Of a stretch of DNA of 64,000 nucleotides, positions 9,550-21,247 are shown in pieces. The DNA lies in assembly GCA_030278955.1 (NCBI GenBank), contig JAOANR010000003.1:50688902-50752901 (forward strand). The letters run 5' to 3'. The stretch comes from Hygrophila difformis (lineage: Eukaryota > Streptophyta > Magnoliopsida > Lamiales > Acanthaceae). Position numbers and translations under genes: made by a program. The notes below the pieces were generated by a model that saw nothing but the letters and a program-made list of their open reading frames with translations, was not told the origin of the DNA and searched no databases. How positions within the stretch are numbered: the first letter of the stretch is position 1; each line of letters opens with the position of its first letter.

Positions 9550-12500
9550 TGTAACACCCCAGATTTTTATCAACATCCAAGGGAATAAAAATTTATTCCG
9601 ATCAATGTTGAAATATTTCCGAGAAGAAGAAAATAATTTATCACAATAAATTATTGCTCGGAAATAAAACGCCGATAGATTTAAATTCAAAATGGAATAA
9701 AAGAGGGAAAGGAAGCCCGAAGACATTCCATGAATTGAGTAAAAATAATTGGAGTTAAGTTTATAAATGAAAAGAATTTTAACTCCAAGAACCCGTGAAG
9801 TCGAATTACACGGGAATCAAAAGACGACGAATTGAAAGCCGACGAAACCGAGACCGACGGATTTAAGATTTTAACATGAAGTTCATTTGAGCCGAGATAA
9901 ATTTAAGATAAGAATTTACGATCCGAGAATGACCCGAAAAATCGAGCCCGAAAACGTAAGAGGATAGAAGTCCGAAAGAGAGGAGGAAAAGCACGACGGA
10001 TCGCACGACCCCGCCCGGACCGAAGTCCAGGCGAGAGTGGCGCGCTGTCCGTGCGGGGTTTAGCCAAAAGGCGCGCCAACCCCGCGCCATCGCCGCGTCG
10101 ACGATTGTCGTGTTTTGGGTGGCGCGCACCCGGCGCGGAGTTGGGCCGATTCGCGCGCCAACCCCGCGCCAACGTCCTGACAACAGCCATTGTCGCGTTT
10201 TGGCGACTTTCTTGCCATATTCCTTGACCCCATGGCTGGGAATCCGATCTATCACGGGAGGGAACATCATTTGGACGTTATGTACTCAATCATACCTCCA
10301 TTCTCAGCCATTCTAAGCAATCATTCACTTCCAAACTCTCCAAAAACTCTCTCTAAGCCAAACACCTTCCGGCGAACTTCCGGCGAACATTCCGGCAAGC
10401 AAATCCTACCAAGGTGGTGTGGAGATCAAGGATTTGCAGACATTGGATTGTTGGTAAGGTGTCAATCAACCTTCCTTATTGCTTTAAGATCATAATCAAC
10501 CTTCTAACTTACGAATCTTTACTTACAAACACGTTCGTAGCCAAAGGAGAAGAAGAACGTGTTGCGTAGATTCGTTCGTGGCGATTTTGGACAAATCGAT
10601 CAACCTTAGAACGTTCAAGGAACTCACTCTCTGTAAGTTGATAACTTACATATCAATACGGGTGGTTTGATGACATCCGAAACATTGAATCTTAAACGAA
10701 ACGTTAAAATCGAACCTAAAAACCCCAATCTACGTATTTTCTGAAATCCGAACAAAACTCTTACTTCGAGCGTTCAAACCTGAAAACTCAAAACTAAGAT
10801 TTTGATCCTAAGATCTTCAGCTATGTTGTGTAAAAATTTCAGAATTTTTCATCAAGTTTTGATACCCCAAATCAAGTCGGACATATTCTGCGTTTTTAAG
10901 AACTTTCAAAAATTTACAGATTTCTTAACCGAACTTGATGAGCATATTTCTATCATTTCTAGTCCGAACCAATCTTCATGATCTAAACAAAAGTTATAGA
11001 TCTATGAGTCTTGAATACCTCTGTAAAATTTCATGCATTTTCATCAAGTTTTGAAACCCCAAACCGAATCGGACATATTCTGCGTTTTAAAGAATTTTCA
11101 AAGGTTCACAGATTTCTTAACCGAACTTGATGAGCTTATTTCTATCATTTCTAGTCCGATCCAATCCTTGAGTTCTAAACAAAAGTTGCATATAATCATG
11201 TCTAGTATGTGCATATAAAATTTCAGAATTTTTGAAGCTCATTTGATATGTTAAAAAGTCAAATCTTTGAGATGTGTCAAACCTAAATCCTGACAGCATA
11301 CTATTTGAGTAGAAAACTTGATTTTTGACATACTTCCCATCGTTTTTACGAAAAACTCAAAACATGAAAGTTGTTCATTGAGATGTTTTTGAGCTACTGT
11401 GAAAATTTCAGATCAATCGCCTAAGAAATGGATTTTTAAACTGAAAAGGCGTAAACTGTGATATCGATCGATTTTTGAAATCTTTTAACAACGATCGAAA
11501 TCTTGTGATACGATAAAGCTATATTTTTGAAAATCCCGTTATACTAAAGTTGAAACGATATCGGTTACATAAAATTTAGGGGGTGAGTGCTCTGCAGGGT
11601 GCCCTTCAAATTGTGCAATTTGTGCCAAAACGGCTATGACTATCACGCGCGAAAAATCAACAACACGGCAAATTATATTGTGCCTATCCTCTCGAGTGTA
11701 TCCGTATGGGTTACTCGAGGCTCGACGGAGCGGTACTGGATATGGCCTATTTGGTCACAAGAGACCAACTGCCTACCCTCTCGAGTGTATCCGTATGGGT
11801 TACTCGAGGCTCGACGGAGTGGTACTGGGTATGGCGTATAGGCTGCGGCCGCCGGATCACCGGCTAGATGAGATGTTACCTATGAAATTGGCTGAGGCCG
11901 CCGGATCACCGGCTAACTGTTACTATTGATATCTGCCGTTATTATTTTGGCCTATCCTCTCGAGTGTATCCGTATGGGTTACTCGAGGCTCGACGGAGCG
12001 GTACTGGATATGGCATATTTGGTCACAAGAGACCAACTGCCTACCCTCTCGAGTGTATCCGTATGGGTTACTCGAGGCTCGACGGAGTGGTACTGGGTAT
12101 GGCGTATCGGCTGCGGCCGCCGGATCACCGGCTAGATGATATGATACTTATGAAATTGGCTGAGGCCGCCGGATCACCGGCTATATATTGTTGAGATGAT
12201 GGAGTAACGGGAAATAAATTAAAAGGCTGAGATTTTACGAAACTGGCTGCGGCCGCCGGATTGCCGGCTAAATTTAAATATCGTTTTGATGGTGGCGTAT
12301 CGGTGAAATATTTTTAAAGCTCAAAATTTTATTACTTACGGCATTAATCATATTTTTAAATCATGTCTTAAATAATTGCCCATGCTTAAGTTTTAAATTA
12401 TGAAATTAATTGCGTCTTTAAAGTATGCATTATCTTCGCATTTTTAAAATAAAATGTTTTTATGCATGGCAAAGAGTTTTATCTTAATTACTAAAAATCT

Positions 12501-12924
12501 AACCCCTTTATTGTCATGTAAGGATTAACTTACTCAGTATTTTATAATACTGATAAAACCCGTTGTTCATTTTTTTTCTGTTACAGAGTACGAAGCATGA
12601 TCATTCATTGGGGGATCATTTGGACACTTAATTATTTATTTTATATGACTTGCATGAACGGGTCTGTTTAACCCGTGGTTTGGCCATGTCGGCCCTATAT
12701 TTCAAATTCCGCTGCATATACTTTACTTCCGCTGCTATTTTATATATTCTCGCTGCAACTCTGATGCAGTATTTTTAGATTATCTATGAATGGGCTATTT
12801 GAATATTTTAAATCCTGAAAAACCATAGCCTTACATCTCTTTAGTGAGCTCGGAGAAACCGTGTCTTGCTAAGGAGGTGTGGCGGTGGCATCCCGGCCTG
12901 GGTTATCAAATCCGGGGTGTTACA
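9550..12924 (+). repeat. 3' LTR of the copy-A element
   Basis: Same length (3375 bp) and internal zones as the 5' LTR. Differences seen by eye correspond to the 5' LTR positions near 2267 (G/T), 2572 (C/T), 2659 (C/G), 3803 (G/A) and 5197 (C/G). Near identity marks a very young insertion. Confidence 0.9.
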
Positions 12925-13000
12925 GTAAGCCCTGGGACGACCCGCGTCCTTGGGTTACCGACCGCACATGCGGTCGGTAAACTCAATTTTTCTTGTAGTG

Positions 13001-14312
13001 TTATGAGTGACTAAAAAAAATTATGGTAGAAAATAATCATTCTAATTATAATTTAGTTTTTCAAAATTTTATAATGTCATGTAGTGGAAATATGATTAAA
13101 AATTTAGAGATATTTTTTTGAAAAAGTATATATAATTTTTTAGACCTATTAATTATTCTCTAAGACTTAAATCATAGACAATAGAAAAAGTATAAATTCT
13201 ACTCAACAAACATTGTATTAGTATTTTAATTTATTTGAATTTGATTTGAACTGGGCAAATAATTAATAAAACAATACATTCAATTTTTTATCGTGTGTGT
13301 AATAATTCCATATCAAACGTGTCGAAGCATTGGAAATGACCTTTGCTTGCAAAAGTCAGGGGAAGAAGAAGAAGAAGTCGAATAAGAAGAAGAAGAAAAA
13401 CAATAAGCGTGTCCCACAAGTAATGATTACATTTGAAAATTCGAATTCACATCGGCACCTCAATCATCACCAATCAACCAGTTAAGCTATATACTCCATT
13501 AGATAGCAGTTGCATATAGTCATATAGGTAATCAAATACTCTACAACAATCTAAAATCGGTGCCCGTATTACAATGCATCCACTAAATTATACCTATGTT
13601 TTTTTTGGCTCATTGTACAATGTTCGTGCCTTTCTATTTTTTTTATTCTCTGTAGGATATTGTATAATTTCGTTTTAAATAAAAGGATCTCCCACGCAAT
13701 TTAACATTTTCTTTGATGGAATTACCGTTTAATTACTTTAAATTTTTTTAGTGCCTAAACCTTTTGGGTCCATGGAGCTCCTGCTATATTTTAATTTATT
13801 TGTTACAAAATAAAAGAATTTCTATTGTTTTTATTTGTTTGTTTTTTTTCGTTTGACTTACAATTCATTATTTTACATACAAAATTAAGCTTTACATTTT
13901 CAAGAACTGTGCTATTCTTTTATGGGAAGTACATCTATATATTTTATATGGTTGTTCAATTTGTTGGTTGAATAAAGTATTACTATTAGTCTATTACTTT
14001 AAGTCATGCAATTAAAAAAACATTAAGATAATAATGTATCTCACTAATTGAATAAATAGACAAATAAATAAATATATACGTTAATTATACATGAAAAGAA
14101 AAAGACAATTAAATATTATGAATGTGCTATTAATAGAAAGCCCACAAAAATCTACATTTTACGTAAGATGAGTTCTTATTTGAACTAATGAAAAATATAT
14201 TCATTTTCTACATTATTCATATGGAAATCACATAATATTTTTTATTTTTTATTTTTGGCTGAAATCATATAATTAATACAAGTCAAATAAAATAAATCAA
14301 TGAATTGTTTAG
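13001..14312. repeat. Right flank of the duplicated locus, copy A
   Basis: AT-rich DNA. From about 13103 it is paired with 58696-60087. The first 100 bp after the CACTA end are missing from copy B, where a deletion joins CACTA interior to the flank. The empty target site of the copy-B SINE (AAAGTATTACTATT) lies at 13974-13987. Apart from the exon-like frame at 13318-13485 no coding signal is seen. Homology to copy B stops at 14312, where LINE sequence begins. Confidence 0.75.
13318..13485 (+). pseudogene. Exon-like fragment with Lys-rich tail, related to the chimeric tail
   Basis: The frame reads RVEALEMTFACKSQGKKKKK, continues Lys/Asn-rich, and ends at TAA (13483-13485). The beginning is homologous at DNA and protein level to RVEALEKAFACEMQRKS in the chimeric tail (about 20070-20115 and 49058-49103). 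So two separate derivatives of the same source exon lie in this window. RV..LE.AF.CE followed by a basic stretch is reminiscent of plant BAG-family chaperone regulators, but I cannot verify this. The copy-B counterpart is 58911-59078. Confidence 0.4.
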
Positions 14313-14341
14313 TGAGTATTAAAAATTTAATTTTCCGACTC

Positions 14342-15780
14342 ATGGAGATTGACTCTGATTCGCTTTCGCCACCCTCTCCGCCGGCTACTTCGTCGGAACC
14401 GCCGGATCCCGGTGCCACCCCTCCCCGCCCTAAACCTTCGTTCAGAGACATAATCTTTAGCAAAACCCCCGATACTGAGAGTAATGGTAGACCTCTGGTG
14501 GAACTTACAAGTATTGGACTGGTGGATGGAAACCCTCTTCTTCCGGAGGTGAATTTCTCCACAGAAGCCATGGAGCGATTATTCCTGCCATTTAAGGATG
14601 CATTGATCGTCAAGGTGATGGGTAGAAGTTTGGGATTACTTTGCTGAAAGAGAGGCTGGGTCGTATCTGGAAACCTTATGGCTTTTTCGAGTTACTGGAT
14701 GTTGATAGGGGATACTTTCTTGCTAGTTTCGAAAATCCTGTTGATAGAGAGAAGGCGTTGTATGGGGGCCCATGGTCGGTTTTTGACCATCACGTTGCCG
14801 TGATTCCATGGACGCCGGAATTTCTGGATCCCGAGAAGGAGGTGACGAAAACAACAGTATGGGTCCGATTCCCGGGTCTCAGTCCGGTATTCTATAATGA
14901 GGATGCATTGGATATTATTGCTAGTCGAGTGGGGAAACCTAGGAAGTTTGATATCAATACGACTGATGTTCAAAGGGGTAGGTTTGCCCGAGTGTGTGTC
15001 GAAATCGATCTCTCTACTCCGGTGATTGGTAAGGTACGAGTTAATGGGTATTGGCAATTGGTTTCGTACGAAGGGCTTCACAATATTTGTACGAAATGTG
15101 GTCGAGTGCGCCTTGGTCGGGGTGTATGCTGTCGTGATGTTCATCCCAATGAAGGGATTACAAACCCTACTACTCCGCAGGTGCATGTTGTTGATCCGCC
15201 GGAGGAGCCTCAAGGGCCGGCACCGGAGACAGAAGTTAATTATGGGAAAGATCATGTCCCTGATTCTTGGGAGCGGTTACCTAAAGAAAAGGAAAATATC
15301 CCGCATATGGGGGAAAGTAGTCAACCTTCCAAAGATGTTGATTCGGGGACTCATGTTGCCAAAAATAGGGTTTTTTCGAATCCTTCAGTGGAGACTCATG
15401 GGGAATGGGTAACGGTCACGAGACCACCTCGGCACCCTCGCCGACCACAGGGGAAAACTGATAGGCCTCCACTTACGAATATCACCAACTCCTCGGGACC
15501 TAGCCGTTCACCTGATCGTATGACGTCGGGGGACAATCGACCTCCATTACCTGTTATGGATCTCAATCCTGCTAACATTTCATTGGAGTTCAATGAGGGA
15601 ATGGTTGACTCGTGTGGTCGCTACAAGGGCAAGCGTCCACGTTGGTCAATACAACCTAAGTTTACAGTGGCTTCCACTTCTAGTAACTCCTTTGCGGTAT
15701 TAGGAAAGGAGAATACAGCGATGGACCTTGGCGAAGGGGGGTCAGAGGGTTTGGAAGAATCCGCTGCTGGTTCCCAATGA
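14342..15780 (+). pseudogene. LINE ORF1 (DUF4283 / CCHC-type), frameshifted
   Basis: The protein starts MEIDSDSLSPPSPP with a Pro/Ser-rich N-terminus. A DUF4283-like RNA-binding fold follows (FKDALIVKVMGRSLG... ELLDVDRGYFLASFE... GGPWSVFDHHVAVIPW). A Cys-rich zf-CCHC_4-like segment (ICTKCGRVRLGRGVCC, around 15085-15135) and a disordered tail come next. One base is lost near 14632 within MGRSLG/ITLLKERL, so the first frame ends at 14645 and the rest is read in another frame. The normal role is LINE RNA binding in the ribonucleoprotein. The stop TGA overlaps the ORF2 ATG. Confidence 0.8.
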
Positions 15781-18700
15781 GAGTTTTCCAGGAATTTACA
15801 GTGCTCGCATGGAATGTTCGTGGCGCCATGCAGAGGCCTACTCAACGCCACATCAGGGATGTGTTGAGGCAAATCAAGCCGACTATATTATGTATACTGG
15901 AGCCGCAGGGTCCGTTTGAGAGGATGAGAGTTCCTCTCTATAGGGGGGACTACGAAGCTATTCATGTTACAGAGAGTGTTGGACGAGCAGGAGGGTTTTG
16001 GATTCTCAAGAGGATTGACAGTTTGCTCAATTGATGTTATTTCGACCCACAATAGGTTGGCTACGATCAAGATCAGTATTGGTGATGCCTCCTGGCATTT
16101 GACTGTGGTGTATGCTAATCCTATTGCTCATGAACGTGTGCAGGATTGGCATGACATGAGGGAGATTTCGCTATCGGTTCAGGGACCTTGGTTGGCTATT
16201 GGCAACTGGAATGAGGTGCTTTCTAGTTCAGAAGTCTTGGGTATGCAAGTATCTGCTCGTCAATGTGAATTCTTCCAAAATATGGTAAGTGATTGTGGTC
16301 TGGAAACGGTGCACACAATAGGGGATGGGTTCACATGGCAACGTAACACCACGGGTGGGCCGTTGGCTAGAAAGAGATTGGATCGTGCTGTAGCAACTAC
16401 TAGTTGGATTACCATGTTCCCCGAGGCTGTGGTGGAGGTGCTTCCCCGACGAAGATCCGATCATAATGGGATTATTCTCCGGTGTGTACCTTCGTCACGG
16501 TCATCGGAGAGAAGGCCGTTTAGATGGGAAGCCATGTGGTCGCAGCATCCATACTACACGCATGTGGTTGATGCGGCCTGGCATATGGGGGGGACATCAA
16601 TAATGGAAAAATTGAATTCTGTTAAGGATGCTTCAATGTTCTTCAACGAACGTCATTTTGGTAATCTTATTAAAAGGAAGCGTAACACCTTGAGGAGATT
16701 GCAGGGAGTTCGAGACTTTCTGAGTAGAGTTGATTCGGTCAGGCATCACTTATTGGAGCCGTCTCTCATGCAAGAATTGGATGATATCTTGAAACAAGAA
16801 GAAACATTTTGGTTTCAGAAATCTAATGACAAGTGGATATCCCAGGGCGACAGGAACACGAGATATTTCCAAATTCAAACAAAGATTCGTCGGCAGCGGA
16901 TCAAAATTAATGGCCTGGATGTTGGTGGCCAATGGACTGAAGATGATTCGGTTCTTTGGGAGCATGTTAGAACTCATTTTTGTCACTTGTTTAGTTATGC
17001 AGCACCAGCGGCTACGGCTTTAATGCCTTTGGAACAGCTACCTCCTATACCAGATGCTGCTAGCCTTGGGAGGGACGTCACTATGACTGAAGTGCATGAT
17101 ATTGTGAAATCCATGTCCGCTTATTCTGCTCCCGGGCCAGATGGATTTCCAGTGGAATTTTACAAGAAATATTGGTCCTCGGTGGGATCATCAGTTTGGG
17201 ATTTTATTCAGCAGGCTATGAGATCAGGAGGGTTTGATCCTTCCATTTCAGCCACATTATTATGTTTGATTCCAAAGATCGATACTCCGAGAGAAGTAAG
17301 ACATTTTCGTCCGATCAGCTTGTGTAATGTCGCCTATAAAATCTTGACGAAAGTTATTGTTAGTCGTTTGAGACCATTCCTTCAAAAATATATTGGCCCA
17401 TTTCAGTCGGCATTTTTACCAGGGCAGGGTACTACGGGCAATGCTATCATCCTTCAAGAAGCTATTACTTGTTTTAGAAATCGGAATAGGCGATCAGAGG
17501 ATTTTCTTTTGAAGATAGACTTGGAAAAGGCTTACGACAATGTGTCGTGGGATTTTTTAGAGGAATGTTTGACGGAGTTGGACATCCCTCGCCATCTGGC
17601 TAATATTATTATGCACTGTGTTCGTTCTCCGTCCTATTCTATTCTTTGGAATGGATCGCCGCTTCCACCGTTCACTCCGGCTAAGGGACTAAGACAAGGT
17701 GATCCAATGTCGCCTTATCTTTTTCTCATTATTATGGAGAAACTATCTCGATCAATTTTAAAAAGTGTGGATATGGGGTATTGGCATCCGGTCAGCCTTG
17801 GGAGACATACGCCTCCGCTGTCGCATCTAATGTTTGCCGAAGATCTCTTGATTTTCTCCAAGGCGACAATAGACAGTGCTCAATGTGTTGATGCCATCTT
17901 GTCTAGTTTTGCTGGTCAGGCAGGGTTACGCATAAATCTGGGGAAATCCTTAGCTTTTGCTTCCTTTGCAGTGCCGCCACATAGGAAAATGGAGTTAGCT
18001 GCTAAGCTCAATATTGAATTCACGGAGGATCTAGGGAGTTATCTTGGGTTCCCACTCTTTCATGGCCGGGTCAGGCATACTCATTTTGAAACTCTTATAA
18101 ACAGGATGTATAGTAGACTGGGGACATGGAAAAGAGGCCTCTTAAATCGCGCTGGCCGCATCACCATGGCACGATCTGTTCTCACCTCTATCCCTGCGTA
18201 TGTAATGCAGTGTTGCTGGCTTCCGTCTACTACGTGTGACAAAATCGACAAGTGTATTCGCGACTTCATTTGGAAGGATACCGAGGGAAAAGGGGTTCCA
18301 CTGGTTAGTTGGGACAAAATTACCCGGCCGCGTAGCATGGGAGGGCTTGGCATTCGACGAGCTCGTGATATGAATGTAGCTCTTCTTGGCAAGCCTCTAT
18401 CGGATTTGATCTTGGGTTTGAATAAACCATGGGTGAGAATTCTTTCCAGTAAGTATGGTGCTGCACTCAGGAACTTGAATGCAAAACCTGGATCTTCAGT
18501 CATTTATCGTGCGCTTGTGAAGGTGGCGCCACTATTAAGGGACGGGTTCCAATTGAAACTTGGGGATGGTAGCAGTAGCATTTGGACTTCTCACTGGTTA
18601 AGAGGTGGTCCTATAGGACCGATGATCCCTTATGTGCATGTTTCGGATTCGGAGTTGCGAATAAGAGACGTTTTTCGAGGGGGAACATGGTGCTGGGAGG

Positions 18701-19621
18701 AGCTCTATACGATGGTGCTGGAGGCCATTCGTCAAGAAGCTCAAGAATTTGGCCCGTTGGTGCTTCATCCATTGGGGCGGGATAAGATCAACTGGGTTTT
18801 AACTCAGTCCGGTGCCTATTCAGTCCGTACGGGGTATGCGTTTCTTATGAATCAACGTGGTATTTGGAGCGATGGGGCGATATCTTGGGTTTGGAAGATT
18901 CGGGGGCCGGAGAAGGTCCGTGTTTTTGCATGGCTTGCGGTGCACAAGTCTGTTCCAACGAATGAAGTGAGGTATGCTCGGGGTATTGCTACATCCTCAA
19001 CATGCCCGATCTGTGGGGATGCTGTTGAAACTTTAATGCATCTTCTATTCTATTGCCCTTGGACTGAAGAGGTATGGCAGCGCTTGGGAGGGGTGCCTGT
19101 GTCGTCCAGAATTGACGAGTTCGATGATGCAGCTTCTTTTCTCAATCAGTTTGGCCGCTCGTGGTATAGTACTCAATGGGCCACTATTTGGAGCATTTGG
19201 ATGGGGAGGAATGCGATGAGCTTTCGCGCTACAAACCCTGATCGTGAGGCTGTGGTGCGACGAGCTTGATTTATGGGGCTGGGATTTGATCGAGCCTGTG
19301 TCCGTGCTCCTCGTGTGCGGGAGATGCGGTTGGTTAATTGGAATTATACTAATTCTCATGGCGTGATTCTTCATGTGGATGGGAGCTCCTTGGGGAATCC
19401 TGGACGTGCAGGGTTCGGAGGAGTGATTCGAGATGGGGACGGATGATGGATGGAGGGGTTTTCGGGCTCAATAGGGACTGCCCCTAATCTTGATGCCGAG
19501 CTCCATGCAATATGGAATGGGCTCCAACGGATTCAGAGCTTGGGTATGGAGTTGGTGTGTTGCTATTCGGATTCTGAGGAGGCCCTTCGTCTTATCGGGC
19601 TTATTCCCCAAGAGGATCATA
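15777..19621 (+). pseudogene. LINE ORF2 (endonuclease, RT, zf-RVT, RNase H), broken
   Basis: The endonuclease domain starts FTVLAWNVRGAM and continues through RLDRAV and RRSDHNGIIL. A frameshift near 16010-16030 separates its first 86 codons from the rest. RT blocks are clear: ISLCNVAYKILTK, QSAFLPGQGTTGNAI, KIDLEKAYDNVSW, GLRQGDPMSPYLF. The catalytic box reads FAEDLLIF rather than the usual FADD, changing a metal-binding Asp to Glu. A zf-RVT domain (CPICGD...HLLFYCPW) follows near 19000-19065. In-frame TGA codons at 19267 and 19444 interrupt the way to RNase H (HVDGSSLGNPGRAGFGG, DAELHAIWNGL, YSDSEEALRL). RNase H is cut at about 19621. Not functional. Confidence 0.88.
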
Positions 19622-20741
19622 GCCCGAGTATGATTGTAGATGCTGAAGGAAAGGGCCTCATTAAACCTGTATAGGTATATGTGTGTATGTGTATGCATAT
19701 ACAAATAATCTATACATGCTTAACAGCTCCAGTGTGTCCTTTTGCAACTTCAACGTTATCTAGATTTCATAGTTTAGCAAATATGGCCAATTCTTTGACA
19801 GAGGAATATATTGCTGAGTTCCGCGAAGCCTTTTGCCTCAATGATATAGGCTTCTTAATCCGGTTTTCTACGTTCTTCATTTGGGTGTCTCTGTCGATTT
19901 TTTATTTTTTGAGTTGTTTCTTACTTGATAGTTTCTGATTCATGTGCAATTCGTCGGATCGGAGAAAGTGGACCGTTCGGCGCCTGCCTTCAAAGGATGG
20001 TGAAAGAGAATGAGAAGATGGCGAATTTCATTAGAGAGTTATTTGAGAAGAATGCACTGACGCACCGGGTGGAGGCATTGGAAAAGGCCTTTGCTTGCGA
20101 AATGCAGAGGAAGAGTATAATTTTGTTGTTCTTGGAAAGATAATTTTGCTTCTGTGCTTTATTTGTTGATACGAATATTTCTTTGGATGATGAATCAATG
20201 GAAATCTTGGTATTAACATATACTTATATTTGCCACTTCTGGTTTGGGTTGAGTTGGTTTCTTCAATGTTCCTTGGCTTATGTTTCTTTAAGAAATTGTT
20301 TACGGTATAAGTTTTTGATTAAAAAGATTGACATTTGGGGATTTGAATTTTTTGTTCTACATTCTATGAATTTCAGATCTTGCACTTAATTGTATGGAAT
20401 CTCTTGATCCAGTCAGAATGTTGATGCTCGAATCTTGGCTCTTGGGCGGTGGTCAAGGCAGTTGGAAGAAGATGAGTGATGCATTATGCTATTAGAAGTT
20501 TAGATAAAGATTGATGAGGATAAACAACAAGGAAAGTCATTGGGATAGACAGGAAGTAGCGGGAGCTGGCCAATTTAAATTTGGCGTGAATGTGATAGTA
20601 ACAAATTATTAGCAATCAGATATGGCTGGTCTGTTGTTGTTTTTCTTTTTTTCATTTTTTTTTACCTCTGTGTTTTGCGGTTTCGCTTTTGTATTTGGTT
20701 ATGAATTGGAGTAATAACAATTTCTTTCCACAAAAAAAAAA
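19622..20741 (+). pseudogene. Chimeric gene-fragment tail, copy C (cysteine synthase - calmodulin - unknown)
   Basis: In the same frame as the LINE RNase H the sequence continues PSMIVDAEGKGLIKPV and stops (19672). This is the cysteine synthase (O-acetylserine thiol-lyase) segment that follows the PLP lysine motif. At 19783 a calmodulin start reads MANSLTEEYIAEFREAF and decays into intron-like sequence after about 24 codons. Around 19950-20115 an unidentified heptad-rich stretch ends RVEALEKAFACEMQRKS. The remainder matches 1-641. The block ends in an A-run at 20732-20741 after which homology to copies A and B stops. Confidence 0.65.
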
Positions 20742-20958
20742 CGGAAAATTCAAGAAAAACCCACCAAAATTTTCAAAATTTAAGATAGGTACCCAATTGA
20801 ATTTTTCTTTAAGATAGGTACCCAATTGAATTTTTCTTTAAGATAGGTACCCAATATTTTACTTTATTTAAGAATGGTACCTAATATAACCAAAAACCAT
20901 TAAATGAGTTTATCACTTCTCTAAAAAGTGCCCAAAAAACACACCCCCTCTAAAAATT
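20742..20958 (+). repeat. Tandem repeat region before the pararetrovirus-like block
   Basis: TTTAAGATAGGTACCCAATT is repeated with a period of about 30 bases near 20780-20855 (two full copies and a partial one). A related TTAAGAATGGTACCTAATA follows. No ORF is seen. Possibly the non-coding region of the following element. Confidence 0.5.
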
Positions 20959-20992
20959 TGGTATCAGAGCATAAGTTGCGATTTTAGGGCTT

Positions 20993-21247
20993 ATGGCTAA
21001 TGACGGATTAAAAGATAATCAAAACGCGATTAAATTAAATGACAATATTAATTATGAAAAATTCTTAATAATTGACATTGAAAAGAAAAATTTATTCAAA
21101 AACCAAACTAAAGATTGTAAGATCTGTAAACAAAATAAAATAAAAATTAAAAGAGTAAAACTCAAGAAAAATAGAATCTTTAAAAATTATTGCAAACTAA
21201 TCGTAAGGTTAGAAGCTTTAAGACAACACTTAAAAACTCATGAATAA
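20993..21247 (+). CDS. Pararetrovirus-like ORF1, small basic protein
   Basis: 84 codons, very Lys/Asn-rich. A Cys pair in the middle (CKICKQ) is followed by a third Cys about 25 residues later, perhaps a degenerate metal site. The ATG is the first after the primer site. It overlaps ORF2 by 8 bases. No family can be named with confidence. Confidence 0.4.
   Translation: MANDGLKDNQNAIKLNDNINYEKFLIIDIEKKNLFKNQTKDCKICKQNKIKIKRVKLKKNRIFKNYCKLIVRLEALRQHLKTHE

Larger units (their letters stand above)
2069..12924 (+). mobile_element. Ty3/Gypsy chromovirus-derived LTR retrotransposon without gag-pol, nested in CACTA
   Basis: Two direct LTRs of exactly 3375 bp (2069-5443 and 9550-12924) begin TGTAACACCCC and end GGGGTGTTACA. 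A 5-bp target duplication GTAAG lies at 2064-2068 and 12925-12929. An initiator-Met tRNA primer site follows the 5' LTR, and a purine tract precedes the 3' LTR. The internal 4.1 kb has no gag, protease, RT, RNase H or integrase core; only the end of a chromodomain-type pol survives (8955-9232), which with the primer site suggests Tekay/Del descent. Instead it carries a small sense ORF and a 468-codon antisense ORF. By eye the LTRs differ at about five positions, so insertion was recent and mobilisation needed proteins supplied in trans. Confidence 0.9.
839..13000. mobile_element. Non-autonomous CACTA DNA transposon, split by an LTR element
   Basis: The left end begins CACTACAAGAAAAAT at 839. 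The right end is the inverted copy, ATTTTTCTTGTAGTG, ending at 13000. Both sides carry TTA (836-838 and 13001-13003), the 3-bp target duplication expected for CACTA (EnSpm) elements. Many copies of ACCGACCGCA / TGCGGTCGGT in both orientations fill the subterminal regions, as is usual where the CACTA transposase binds. Removing the nested LTR element (2069-12924) and one copy of its GTAAG duplication leaves about 1.3 kb with no transposase gene, so it must have been mobilised in trans. The same insertion, at the same TTA site, starts at 49913 in copy B. Confidence 0.9.
14313..19621 (+). mobile_element. L1-type LINE, frameshifted and 3'-truncated, fused to the chimeric tail
   Basis: Two ORFs in the plant L1 order: a nucleic-acid-binding ORF1 and an endonuclease-RT-RNase H ORF2, with an ATGA overlap at 15777-15780. 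The element begins where homology to copy B ends (14312). It stops inside the RNase H domain at about 19621, where sequence of the cysteine-synthase chimera starts. The next A-run is at 20732-20741. No convincing target duplication links 14312 and 20742. Confidence 0.85.

Noticed and set aside
14313..20741. Simple LINE insertion into the duplicated locus at 14312
   Set aside because: Sequence after the A-run at 20742 does not match the copy-B flank after 60087, and no target duplication is visible, so the insertion model is incomplete.
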